A stretch of 64,000 bases of DNA from positions 3,876,001 through 3,940,000 of the forward strand of contig CATNEN010000034.1 in the NCBI GenBank assembly GCA_950097015.1. The letters are read 5' to 3'. Each line of letters opens with the position of its first letter. The first letter of the stretch is position 1. This DNA comes from Macrostomum hystrix (Eukaryota > Platyhelminthes > Macrostomidae). Position numbers and translations under genes: made by a program. The notes under the pieces are model-generated. The model did no database searches. It was given only the letters and a program-made list of their open reading frames with translations, and was not told the DNA's origin. Shown one piece after another: positions 44,773 through 56,703 of the stretch.

Positions 44773-45342
44773 TCACCGCACTCAGTCTCAGTGCTGCTTG
44801 GGGGCCAGTAGACAGTCTAGGGGTTTGGGCTGTGTACATTCACGGCTTGAAATACAATGTACAGTCTGGGGCTTCGGCGCCCGGGGAAGGGAGGGGGTGG
44901 CTGTAATAAAATTTGGCCCGCAGAGTGGCGGAGGGGAGTTGGGGTGGCTGTCCTCGGAAAACAAAAAGTGACTCACTTTGAGATGATGCAGCTTTGCTCT
45001 GGATTGAGTAGAGATGTTCAAAATTGACAGCATTGTTGGAAAACATGTAAAGTGTAAGTGGATCAAATTTGGAGAAAATCTGACAAAGTGGGGCGACGAT
45101 ATGTCGAATTGAGTGATTTTTTGACGATTTTTGAGCAGTTTTTTGCACTTTTGAGCAGGAAGGAAATGATTTTTCGGGAATTTGAGTAGCCTATTGCACT
45201 CAGCGTAGGTGGTTTTAGGTATGTGCAAAGTTTGGTGCGATTTGGTTGAGCGGTTTCGGCGTCTATAAAGACAAAAGGTTGCACACACACACACACACAC
45301 ACACAGACAGACAGACAGAGTTTTCACTTTTATATATATAGA

Positions 45343-46405
45343 TAATAGATGTATTTGAAACTGCTAAGAACACCCCCGAGTGAGGCGATAGCTGCAGAGC
45401 TGGCCCGACAGCTGACTGAAGGTGACTAAACGAGGCCGAAGCTAAAAACTGCAGTAGGAGAGCAGCAGGACAACCTTAACAACCAAACAAACACTGCAAG
45501 TCTGTGCGGACGGACTGATTGACAGACTGAACGAATTCACAATTTGATACATTTCCGTTTCTGAATTTCATCTATATATAAGTTATAAAGCAACCAGGGT
45601 ACCGATTTTTATACATGCCGAGTCAATCTATTTTCTAGAATTAACGGGAATAAAATATTATCCAATCTTAAACGGCTCTACCATTTGAAGCATGTATATA
45701 TCTTTTGAATAAACAACTTGGCAGAACGACCAAATATCTTTTAGACAGCTGAACATAGGCAACCGAATATTCTCATTATTCTAGTGCTGATTAATACAGG
45801 TTTACACAATCGAAGAGCAATGGACCTAAATGCTAAGAGAAAAAGCTATGAACAAAATAAATATATCAATGGCTGAAAGAGAAAAAATACTTGAATAACA
45901 TTCCAAAGCCTTTTACATTTTGCTATAATTTTGGAGCATGTGTATAAAAATGAAGCGCGCAGATTCAACATGTTCAAAAGTAACTTATTTTAATGATCTT
46001 TATTCACTGTGATTAAGTAGGCCTAGTAACTTTACATTTTGCGTCTTTGTCTTTGCAGTGGTAATGAATACAGACTACAGAGCCGTTACATATTTTTTGT
46101 TCCAGAGCTTTATTGACCGAGTTTAACATGGTGTTCGTTAAACAGAACAATAACGTAAATCAATCACATATAATTTGTAATTTCTATATGAAAAGCAATA
46201 GCTATCCTATGACTATCAGCCTATGCAATATGTTGTGTTCTAAATATCAAAATATGCCACATAAGTTAAAAAGTTATGAATTGTCAATTCCTTTTATAGG
46301 CCTAGATAAAAATATTTTTTTATAAATCATTTGGATTAAAGACATATAATTAATCTTAAAGTATACTTTAGTAAGATACGCACAGCAAGTTACATTTCTC
46401 ATTGC
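45343..46405. other. Unassigned AT-rich spacer
   Basis: No gene recognised between the Helitron tandem and the foldback element. Confidence 0.35.
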
Positions 46406-46466
46406 TCTAGTATGCACGTTGGCGACATTTTACCGCGCGGTAAAAACCGCTAACTTTACCGCATAG

Positions 46467-47022
46467 TGAACTATGCGGTTTTTTCCGCACTGTTTAAATA
46501 CCCTCATTTCAGGCTTTGACTATGCGGTGAACTATGCGGTTTTTTCCGCACTGTTTAAATAACCTCATTGCAGGCTTTGACTATGCGGTGAACTATGCGG
46601 TTTTTTCCGCACTGTTTAAATAACCTCATTTCAGGCTTTGACTATGCGGTGGACTATGCGGAATTTACCGCACTGTTTAAATAACCTCATTTCAGGCTTT
46701 GACTATGCGGTGAACTATGCGGAATTTACCGCACTGTTTAAATAACCTCATTTCAGGCTTTGACTATGCGGTGAACTATGCGGAATTTACCGCACTGTTT
46801 AAATAACCTCATTTCAGGCTTTGACTATGCGGTGGACTATGCGGAATTTACCGCACTGTTTAAATAACCTCATTTCAGGCTTTGACTATGCGGTGAACTA
46901 TGCGGAATTTACCGCACTGTTTAAATAACCTCATTTCAGGCTTTCCGCTTTGACTATGCACTGAACTATGCGGTTTTTTTCGCACTGTTTGAATAACCTC
47001 ATTTCAGGCTTTGACTATGCGG
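46467..47022. repeat. Left arm array of the foldback element
   Basis: About 9 units of 61 bp. Each reads GAACTATGCGG, then TTTTTTCCGCACTG or AATTTACCGCACTG, TTTAAATAACCTCATTTCAG and GCTTTGACTATGCGGT. The CCGCATAGT/ACTATGCGG motif of the terminal repeat recurs twice per unit. Confidence 0.95.
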
Positions 47023-47240
47023 TCTCGCGCTCCAGAGGTGTAGACTGGCTTAAGTTTTTGAACGGCGCGCCAGGCTTGGGTCTTCTTGTCCGCGATGATC
47101 ACATCCGGGCTCATCACCGGGACACCCAAGTAGCGGAAGTCGCTGCACGCCGCGATGACCTCACCGTTGGGCAGGGCCAGGGGCGGTGGGTCCTCAAATC
47201 CCAGGTGTAGTACCTCCATCTTGCTGCCGTTGACGGTCAA
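47022..47240 (-). pseudogene. Non-LTR reverse transcriptase fragment
   Basis: About 70 codons on the minus strand (VNGSKMEVLHLGF, then SDFRYLGVPVM, TQAWRAVQKLKPV). This is the region after the catalytic core in LINE reverse transcriptases (the FxYLG motif). It is cut off where it meets the 61-bp array. Confidence 0.6.
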
Positions 47241-47524
47241 AGTGAGTGTGAGCCGCTGAGTGTCAAAGAATAAAAATAACTAACCAACTGCTTGGAGCTT
47301 AGACCGTTTGACTAAGTTTATTCTTAGCTGGATAGCTGAGACAATGACCATTACACTAGTCAAGTTAGTAAGTTATTAAATAAAAATAATATATGAAATT
47401 ATTTAATTAAAGGAAGTTAATGTTAATAATTTATTTAAATTTTTCTTATTTATTTATTTCTTATTACTAATTAAGTATACTAATTTACATAATTATCACT
47501 TTCAGCGGCCTTGCATGAAGCCGT

Positions 47525-49028
47525 AACAACAGATTCCACTGCTCCCCTTAGAGGCACCAATCAAGTTCGAGGACGTCACTTGGGAGCTTGCCCACCTGAG
47601 GGAGGATAGTGCCCCAGGGCTCGACAAGATCCCCAACAATGCCCTCAAACGTGGTCTCGAACACGTCTCAGTGACCCGTATAACCAGTCTGTTCAACGCC
47701 TGTTTTGAACAAGGCCACTTTCCCAGCCCCTGGAAAAAAGCAGTAGTAGTGATGCTACCAAAGCCTAACAAACCCCGAGATGACCCAAACTCATACAGAC
47801 CAATCAGCCTAACATCCTGCCTAGGCAAAGTTTTTGAAAAAATCATTGCGCGGAGGCTAAAAAGCCACCTGGAATCCACGGGCGCACTGGGTGCAGATCA
47901 ATGCGCCTACAGGAAAAATCACTCCACTTATGATAATCTGTGCCGCTTGGTGCAGAATATCATGGTGGCCAAACACAAGAAAAAGAAATTATCCGCAGTC
48001 CTGCTATAGATGTCGAAGCAGCCTTTGACTCCGTCTGGCAGGACGCACTGCGGTACCAAATGATCCAGGCAAACCTCCCGGGGCGGGTTCTTAGTATCTG
48101 CTCCAGCTACCTTCGGGACAGGTTGGTCCTAGTGAGGGTTAACTTAGCCCTCAGCCAGTCGTTTAAACTCAAGGCTGGCGTCCCCCAGGGTGGAGTTATC
48201 AGCCCACTCCTCTATCTGCTCTTTGTGAGCACCATGCCAACCCCAAAAACACCTGGAGTAGAACGAAGCCAGTTCGCCGACGACATGGCAATCTGGGCGT
48301 CGGCGGAAGGTTTCGTTAAGCTCAGGAAAAACCTGCAGCGCTACCTGGATGAAGTCCATAAATGGTGCGGCGTGCAGGGCATCAAAATCAATGCCGGAAA
48401 AAGCCAGGCCATAACCTTCAATTGCAACAAACCCAGGGTAGGGTGCCAGGACAAACGGCCCCAACTCCACCTGGGAACTGTGCAAATACAAAACTGTGAT
48501 GTAGTTAAGTTCCTGGGCATAAAGCTGGACACTAACCTGAGACTTAATGAACACGTAAAATCACAAATCAACACTTGCAGAGCGCAGGTGATGTGCCTTA
48601 GCAAGATTGCAAAAAAGACCAATCTGAAGAGCGACACTCTGAAAATGCTATACCGGGCTTACGTGGAGAGCACCATGACATATGGAGCACCCATTCTAAC
48701 AATCCTAAGCCCGGGAAACAAGAGTGACCTTCCGAAAATTCTAAACATTGCCCTCAGAATCTTCTATGGGATCCCATCCTACATCTCCACCAGCTACTTG
48801 CATGAGCATGCCCAGATGCCCCTGGTAGCGAACAGGATTGATGATCTGGGGACCCGCTGGCTCCTTAAAGCCTGCAAGGCTAAAATCCACACCCTAGACA
48901 GGCGCCCTGATCCGATTAGGATAAAACCGGGGTCCAGAATGCCTGTTCTACATCACCTCTGGGAAATCCTGGAGAGGAGAATAGCTGCTGCTACACCAGC
49001 GCCCAGGGGTCCAGGCAGGACAAACTAA
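47525..49028 (+). pseudogene. LINE (Jockey-like) reverse transcriptase, one frameshift
   Basis: About 500 codons of a non-LTR reverse transcriptase: APGLDKIPNNAL, SYRPISLTSCLGKVFEKII, then AAFDSVW, GVPQGGVISPLLYLLF, and the catalytic FADD at 48273-48284, KFLGIKLD, and a C-terminal domain ending at TAA 49026-49028. A duplicated TA at about 48006-48009 shifts the frame between the first two blocks. The 5' part (endonuclease, ORF1) is missing, as in a 5'-truncated insertion. Jockey-like by pattern only. Confidence 0.85.
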
Positions 49029-49916
49029 AAGAGGCAGCTGTTGCTGCAACAGCAACCAAAAAACAATCTCCAGCACCCAACATATGCAGCAGTTTATCTC
49101 ATGTTGTGCTTGCTCTTTAGTTTGGCAAAAAAGTGGAAAAAAAATAATAATAATAACAAGTCCCGGCACTAGACACTAAGCCATCCAGGTATTCCTTTGG
49201 GTCATTTGGCAAGTTTCTTACCAGCTTACTGCAAGTAGGTGATATTGGGGTGAGAAGTGTTTTCTAGGTTTGAGTTACGAAGATTTCAAGCTTGAACTAG
49301 ATTGGGGTGGGCGTATGGGCTTGGGCTTGTTGATTTATTATTTGGCTGAAGCATAATCTATATATATAAAAGTGAAAACTCTGTCTGTCTGTCTGTCTGT
49401 CTGTGTGCAACCTTTTGTCTTTATAGACGCCGAAACCGCTCAACCAAATCGCACCAAACTTTGCACATACCTAAAACCACCTACGCTGAGTGCAATAGGC
49501 TACTCAAATTCCCGAAAAATCATTTCCTTCCTGCTCAAAAGTGCAAAAAACTGCTCAAAAATCGTCAAAAAATCACTCAATTCGACATATCGTCGCCCCA
49601 CTTTGTCAGATTTTCTCCAAATTTGATCCACTTACACTTTACATGTTTTCCAACAATGCTGTCAATTTTGAACATCTCTACTCAATCCAGAGCAAAGCTG
49701 CATCATCTCAAAGTGAGTCACTTTTTGTTTTCCGAGGACAGCCACCCCAACTCCCCTCCGCCACTCTGCGGGCCAAATTTTATTACAGCCACCCCCTCCC
49801 TTCCCCGGGCGCCGAAGCCCCAGACTGTACATTGTATTTCAAGCCGTGAATGTACACAGCCCAAACCCCTAGACTGTCTACTGGCCCCCAAGCAGCACTG
49901 AGACTGAGTGCGGTGA

Positions 49917-50618
49917 GTGCGGTGGCGTCCCAGTGCGCAGGGCTCTCCGGTCGATATTTCTCTCCAGCCAGCCTGGGATAGAAGAAAGAGAGAGGCTGGC
50001 GTTGACTGGCTGTCAGAGAGGGCAATTCTGTGTCCTAGAAATGATGCCGCCAACGAAATTAACTACCAACTCCTTCAGGAGTTGCCAGGTGCAGTTTTCA
50101 CCTACAAGTCAATTGATACAACGTTGACTGATGACACCGCTGTGGAGTATCCTGTTGAGTTTCTGAACTCTCTAGATCCTCCTGGAACTCCATCGCACAA
50201 CTTGCAGCTGAAAGTTGGGGCACCAATTATGCTCCTCCGCAACCTGAATGCGCCAAGGCTGTGTAACGGCACCAGACTGATAGTCAGGCGGCTCTTCCCA
50301 CACGTGATTGAGGCCACGATAATGACTGGATCTGGCAGAGGAGAGTCTGTGTTCGTTCCCCGGATTCCAATTATCCCCACGGACCTGCCATTTCAGTTCA
50401 AGCGACTGCAGTTCCCTGTGAGAGTGTGCTTTGCGATGACTATTAACAAGGCTCAGGGACAGTCGCTGAAGGTGGCTGGCATCAACCTGGAGACTCCTTG
50501 CTTCTCGCATGGGCAGCTTTATGTCGCCTGCTCCCGTGTTGGAACTCCAGCTGGCCTATTCATTTTCGCACCAAGGGGAAGAACGAAGAATGTGGTGTAT
50601 CCCCAGGCCTTGAGGTGA
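49917..50618 (+). pseudogene. PIF1-like helicase fragment of Helitron copy C
   Basis: 233 codons, nearly identical to copy A, including FAMTINKAQGQSL and LYVACSRVG; no ATG at the head and no GDFRQ motif. Confidence 0.8.
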
Positions 50619-50770
50619 CTCGCAAGCAATTAATAGAAAAGTAGTCACGAATTGACCTTGACCTGTCTAACTCTGAACTCTGAAACAGTTTAATTTTGTT
50701 TCTTTGACATTGTTATTGTTATGTCATGGCTATTTTCCTTATGTATACGCGTGTACATGCATACTGTATA

Positions 50771-51043
50771 CAGAGGCAGATTTAGGGGGGGGCGGGGGGG
50801 CAGTCGCCCCCCTAAATTTTAATCATGGGAATAAGATGCCCCCACCAGGGGCGCCAGTCGCAGCACTGGCGCCCCTTTTCGGCCGCTGGCGCCCCTTTTT
50901 CAGCCGCTGGCTCCCGTTTTTCAGCCGCTGGCGCCCTTTCTTGGCTCCTGGCGCCCTTTTTCGGCCGCTGGCACCCACTCTGTGTTTCTCATGGCGCTCC
51001 CCTGACAGACCGCCCCAAAACAAAATTCCTGGATCTGCCACTG
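50771..51043. mobile_element. 273-bp hAT-like MITE nested in Helitron copy C
   Basis: Inverted relative to copies A and B because the Helitron is inverted. 8-bp target duplication at 50763-50770 and 51044-51051. Confidence 0.85.
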
Positions 51044-52327
51044 ACTGTATAGAGGAGTGGCTAAGAGACATGTTTCTAAAGAAGTAATCAAGAGGGGGCT
51101 GTTTGGACAAACTTTTCACTTATTTTTTACTTAAAACACCCTTAAACAAACTCTTCACTTTTCATTAATGCAGTAAATGAATATATGGTGACCTTCACTA
51201 TAAAGTTAATACAGAGACGTGAATTGCTTACTGCTTTGCTTTAAATTTCTGCCCCAGAAACAACGGGCAAAAAAAGCTAGTTTGGTATAAAGGGCAGTTG
51301 TCACTGTCACTTTAGAGGGCAGGGGAGGATGTTCTCTAAGTGATTTAGATAGAAATTGAATAGGCTTAGAACCGCTGGGGGGTCATATTTTTTTGGCAAG
51401 AGTAGGCTATAGAAATTAGGCGGGGTGGTGGGTGTCTGACAGTTTACCTAACAATGGGCCGGAACTGGAAAGATAAAGTACAATTTTTTTAGGGTTCAGG
51501 CTAGTTTATGGGCACGGGACAGTATTGGCTCAGCATTGCAAGGCCCTGCCAGTCCAATTCGCATCACTTTAAGAGTTCAATGATCATTAGATTATTTTAC
51601 TAAAAATTTGCAATGCCCTATGCCCTCCGATACGGAGTCGTTTTTTGCGGACACAAACCAAACCAAACCAATTCACCAATGTAAACCCTAGGCTGCTCCC
51701 CTTGTGTGTGATGCGCCAGGACTATCAATCTAGCTTTTTTTCCCATCAATTCTTCTGTCAAACCAATTTACCAATGTAAATCTGTCAAACCAATTTACCA
51801 ATGTAAACCCTAGGCTGCTCCCCTTGTGTGATGCGCCAGGACTACCAATCTAGCTACAAACTCTCAAATAAATTTTTTCCATCAATTTTTCTGTAACCCT
51901 CCAATGCGAAAAAACGCACTACAATCTCAATCTACCTATAACTCACCTAGGCTGCTCCCCTTGCGATGCGCCAAAAGCTATCAATCTAATTACTAAGCTC
52001 TAATCTTTCTGCTAAATTACAAATGCGAAAATGCGATACCCTAACCAATTTGGGGGTTGGCTAGGCTTTGCAAATTCATATGTACTATGCGCTTGTCTTA
52101 GATTTCCTCTTTTATCCTGATGTCCTAATCTTTGTGAGGACCCATTTTTTATCCCAATCATGCGCACTCAATATACCAAAAAATATTTTCCATTCGTTTT
52201 TTTTTATCGTGTAAAATATTTTTCGTCAATCGTATCCAATAAATATACAGTACCTACAGCGGAAGAGCCCCTCCCAGGGCTGACCCGCGGGTCTTAGACC
52301 CAAACCTCTTAAAAAAAAAAAAAAAAC

Positions 52328-54398
52328 AACAGATTCATAGCAGAATGATCTACAATGTACCGCTTCTCAGAGAATAATATTAGGTCACGTGCAAATAACA
52401 GCTTGACAAAAAGAAAATTTGAAGTGCGTGACCAACTTAAAATTATACAACGAAGCTTTAGCTGATTGAATTAAAACAATATTTTAGTAGTGGTGCCTTT
52501 AGAATAATCGGATGCTGCAAAATATTTATTTACCATCGGAATTTTGCAAAACCCAAAATAACATACAAGAAGTAAGTCCGATTCGTCTTATTCTCAGTAT
52601 CACAAAATTCCGGGTCCAATTCAGAAAGCACACGCGAAAAAATGTGAACGAAGGGTTTTGTCTAGAACTTTCGAACCATTTGATCAAAATGCTTAATTTT
52701 GCACAGAGTTGTATAAAAATATGTGCTTGAGGTGGTACAAATGTGGTACAGGCTGTACGAGCGTGTGTATTCTATTTTTGGAGAGAGAAGACCATTTGCT
52801 ACCGGGAATGACTTCATTAAAACTTCAGACGATGATTTCTTACTTATTAAAGCTTGTTCAGATCAACTTTTGAGCTCAAAAGATGCACATTTTGCTGAAA
52901 TTTTATAAATTAAAAAACGGTACAGGAATCTAGTCAAAAGCAAGGACGCTAGTGATCAGCCCAATGCCAGCCGCACCGATTTTTTTAAATCCGGAAATAT
53001 ATTTGAAGGCTTCAAAAGTGACATGAATAGCAATATGAAGATGATTTGACGTGTGGTACAATTAAATCTTGTCAAAATCTATTAGAAAAGACGGATTTTG
53101 CAAGTGGTACAAGTGATTTAAAAAAGTGATGCGGCTGGGTTGCGGCTAGAGACACGTCGGTGCATTGCGCTAGAATATGTCGGATATTGCCGTGCGTTGG
53201 TCCCTGTTGAAAAATGGGATGTTCTAATATCAGCAATCGTCAATATCGGTGCTATGGCCGTGTCAAGACCAAATAATATTTTGTACCTGTTTCTGAAAAT
53301 ATGCTAGTGCTAAAAAGGAGAACCGGTATAAAAGATGTAGGGAAATTCTATAATATAGTTTTTAAGAAAACACACATTATATTAAATAATGTAGTCAGTA
53401 AATACACTATACCAGATATAAGACAGCATATATTGCTTAAGTATAATAGAGTCTGACCAAGCCTAGATTTTAGTTGAGTTGAGTACTTGGTTGTGTATTT
53501 TGTTCTTAATTTAAGCAATTCAAGTCAGATTCAAGTAGGCACTGGTGTCTTTACTCTCCAGTCCTTGCTGGGCGTTTTTAGTAGATCAGATCAGGTCACA
53601 GCCTCAAAAAACTAACCAAAAACTTAAACACATTCTTACTCAGTTATTAGTGATTTGCTTTACGCCACACTGGCGCATTTATTTGTCTCACGTGAATTGC
53701 AGTCCTTTATACACACATTTTTTTAAATGAATGATTTCATTTGACAGAATATTATTGATTATTCTACATACTTCAAAAATTTACTGCATTTAAACAAAGA
53801 GCATGGGTACAAATTTGACTTTTTTATAATAAAAGCATCCATATGCCGGCCTACTACAATCAGTATTTCGTTACTTAACTTTGCATGGCAATATTCAATT
53901 TTTTTAATATCATTTACGTAATAATAATAAGTAATAACTCTCTTTGTAAATGTACGCTACACTGGTGCTTCTAAACTAGATTAGGTGGCGTAAGTACCGT
54001 GTGCGAGCCCTATTAACAAATCGGTAAATAAATCAAGCACCTGATTTGAGACTAACGAATTTGTAAGAACATTGCAGTAAAACGAAGGTACCATAAAAAA
54101 CGTAGCATAAAATAATCAAACTACACTACCACAGTACCTTTCGAAAAAGTATTCCACATAACTCTGTAAAGTTTTAATCGGGGATTTAAAGGAAGAGACA
54201 TTGACTGCAATGTCGCTCCGTCATTTGCAATTCAGTCCGTTGACTAATTTCATAATTTTTGTACCGAAATACGCCTTGCGTCAGCATCCTGCAATTACTA
54301 TTTGCTTACTGTTTTGGCTCTGGACGAGTTTTCGCTGTGGAACTTTTTGTCATTACAGACGTGCACAATGCAACAAGACTAATTACCACGACTGAAAT
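52328..54398. other. Inner right part of the foldback element, unassigned
   Basis: AT-rich; only short open frames (60-75 codons) without recognisable motifs. No transposase found. Confidence 0.35.
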
Positions 54399-56125
54399 GC
54401 CTGCAATGAGGTTATTTAAACAGTGCGGTAAATTCCGCATAGTCCACCGCATAGTCAAAGCCTGCAATGAGGTTATTTAAACAGTGCGGTAAATTCCTCA
54501 TAGTTCACCGCATAGTCAAAGCCTGAAATGAGGTTATTTAAACAGTGCGGTAAATTCCGCATAGTTCACGGCATAGTCAAAGCCTGAAATGAGGTTATTT
54601 AAGCAGTGCGGTAAATTCCGCATAGTCCTCCACCGCATAGTCAAAGCCTGCAATGATCGAGGATATTTAAACACTGCGGTTTTTTAGATGTTATAAACAG
54701 TGCGGAAAAAACCGCATAGTTCACCGCATAGTCAAAGCCTGAAATGAGGTTATTTAAACAGTGCGGTAAATTCCGCATAGTTCACCGCATAGTCAAAGCC
54801 TGAAATGAGGTTATTTAAACAGTGCGGTAAATTCCGCATAGTTCACCGCATAGTCAAAGCCTGAAATGAGGTTATTTAAACAGTGCGGTAAATTCTGCAT
54901 AGTCCACCGCATAGTCAAAGCCTGAAATGAGGTTATTTAAACAGTGCGGTAAATTCCGCATAGTCCACCGCATAGTCAAAGCCTGAAATGAGGTTATTTA
55001 AACAGTGCGGTAAATTCCGCATAGTCCACCGCATAGTCAAAGCCTGAAATGAGGTTATTTAAACAGTGCGGTAAATTCCGCATAGTTCACCGCATAGTCA
55101 AAGCCTGAAATGAGGTTATTTAAACAGTGCGGTAAATTCCGCATAGTTCACCGCATAGTCAAAGCCTGAAATGAGGTATTTAAACAGTGCGGAAAAAACC
55201 GCATAGTTCACCGCATAGTCAAAGCCTGAAATGAGGTTATTTAAACAGTGCGGTAAATTCCGCATAGTCCTCCACCGCACAGTCAAAGCCTGCAATGATC
55301 GAGGTTATTTAAACACTGCGGTTTTTTAGATGTTATAAACAGTGCGGAAAAAACCGCATAGTTCACCGCATAGTCAAAGCCTGAAATGAGGTTATTTAAA
55401 CAGTGCGGTAAATTCCGCATAGTTCACCGCATAGTCAAAGCCTGAAATGAGGTTATTTAAACAGTGCGGTAAATTCCGCATAGTTCACCGCATAGTCAAA
55501 GCCTGAAATGAGGTATTTAAACAGTGCGGAAAAAACCGCATAGTTCACCGCATAGTCAAAGCCTGAAATGAGGTTATTTAAACAGTGCGGAAAAAACCGC
55601 ATAGTTCACCGCATAGTCAAAGCCTGAAATGAGGTTATTTAAACAGTGCGGTAAATTCCGCATAGTTCACCGCATAGTCAAAGCCTGAAATGAGGTTATT
55701 TAAACAGTGCGGTAAATTCCGCATAGTCCACCGCATAGTCAAAGCCTGAAATGAGGTTATTTAAACAGTGCGGTAAATTCCGCATAGTCCACCGCATAGT
55801 CAAAGCCTGAAATGAGGTTATTTAAACAGTGCGGAAAAAACCGCATAGTTCACCGCATAGTCAAAGCCTGAAATGAGGTTATTTAAACAGTGCGGTAAAT
55901 TCCGCATAGTTCACCGCATAGTCAAAGCCTGAAATGAGGTATTTAAACAGTGCGGAAAAAACCGCATAGTTCACCGCATAGTCAAAGCCTGAAATGAGGT
56001 TATTTAAACAGTGCGGTAAATTCCGCATAGTTCACCGCATAGTCAAAGCCTGCAATGATCGAGGTTATTTAAGCCCTGCGGTTTTTTAGATGTTATAAAC
56101 AGTGCGGAAAAAACCGCTAACTTTA
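54399..56125. repeat. Right arm array of the foldback element
   Basis: About 28 units of 61 bp in inverted orientation to the left arm (TGAGGTTATTTAAACAGTGC, then GGTAAATTCCGCATAGT-type sequence). Longer variant units with GATCGAGG and TTTTTTAGATGTTATAAACA occur near 54655, 55297 and 56057, spaced 642 and 760 bp apart, so the arm grew in higher-order blocks. Confidence 0.95.
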
Positions 56126-56703
56126 CCGCAGGGTAATGTGTTGACATTACTATGCGGTAAAGTTAGCGGTTTTTACCGCGCGGTAAAATGTCGCCAACGT
56201 CTAGTATGCAATATGACTAGTAAATGCTTTCAAATAGAAAATTTTGCTTTTCTTTTAAGTAGGGGGCCTATATAAGAAGGTTGATTGTACCTTTATCTAT
56301 AATGTAAAATATTTTTGGGATAAATATTATTATATTTTTTAATGTTGTGCTAAATTCAATGTTGCTATTTAGTATTTATGATGATAACTTCACTGTTATA
56401 AAAAGTATAACAAGACAAAAGTAATTTGATATTTCAGTGTTTTAACTGTGATGTACATAATATAGCTAAATAAAATCTTTAAATTATTGGCTAACAATAA
56501 AGGTTTTGCTATTTACATAACATATATTCATTATAACTAGGCTGTGCTTCTTTATTTAGATGCAGGTATTAGCTATCTGAGACTTAAGAAATGAGATATT
56601 TGTAGCCAGCCATACTTGCAGCTTCACCACTATAATCAAATTTCTTTCTGAAAAAGTTTCATTCTTTAAAAACTTTAATTTCAGTGCAAATTTGACAAAA
56701 GCA

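Larger units (their letters stand above)
43053..45342 (-). mobile_element. Helitron, non-autonomous, copy B (2290 bp)
   Basis: Same ends as copy A: TC at 45342-45341 and CTAG at 43056-43053 on the minus strand. It directly precedes copy A in a head-to-tail tandem. The outer flanks are A (before B) and T (after A), the expected A^T target. It has a longer helicase fragment and an expanded (GT)n tract near its 5' end. Confidence 0.9.
49357..51280 (+). mobile_element. Helitron, non-autonomous, copy C (1924 bp)
   Basis: Starts TCTATATATATAAAAGTG, ends GGGCAAAAAAAGCTAG; flanked by A and T. Same length as copy A and the same internal helicase deletion, in the opposite chromosomal orientation. A nested MITE is at 50771-51043 (duplication ACTGTATA on both sides). 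Confidence 0.92.
49029..52327 (+). other. Probable LINE 3' UTR interrupted by Helitron copy C
   Basis: The stretch after the reverse transcriptase stop runs to a Helitron at 49357, resumes at 51281 and ends in a run of about 17 A at 52311-52327. I infer that the poly(A) tract is the LINE tail. Inside, 51655-51900 is a tandem duplication of about 120 bases (ACCAATGTAAACCCTAGGCT). Confidence 0.4.
46416..56200. mobile_element. Foldback-type transposon with 61-bp tandem-repeat arms (9.8 kb)
   Basis: The two ends are perfect inverted repeats over about 52 bases (ACGTTGGCGACATTTTACCG inward, through an 18-bp palindrome TTTTACCGCGCGGTAAAA to CCGCATAGT). The flanks repeat CTAGTATGC (46407-46415 and 56201-56209), a 9-bp target duplication, or TCTAGTATGCA (11 bp) if the end is placed one base further in. 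Behind each end lies an array of the same 61-bp monomer in opposite orientation: about 9 units left, about 28 right. This is the build of Foldback/Mutator-like elements. The interior holds no recognisable transposase, only LINE pieces and a Helitron. Confidence 0.85.

Noticed and set aside
47502-47879. 125-codon minus-strand frame
   Set aside because: It is the shadow of the LINE reverse transcriptase read on the plus strand.
41791-50618. Host PIF1 helicase genes
   Set aside because: The three fragments lie inside elements with Helitron ends and lack an ATG and the N-terminal helicase motifs.
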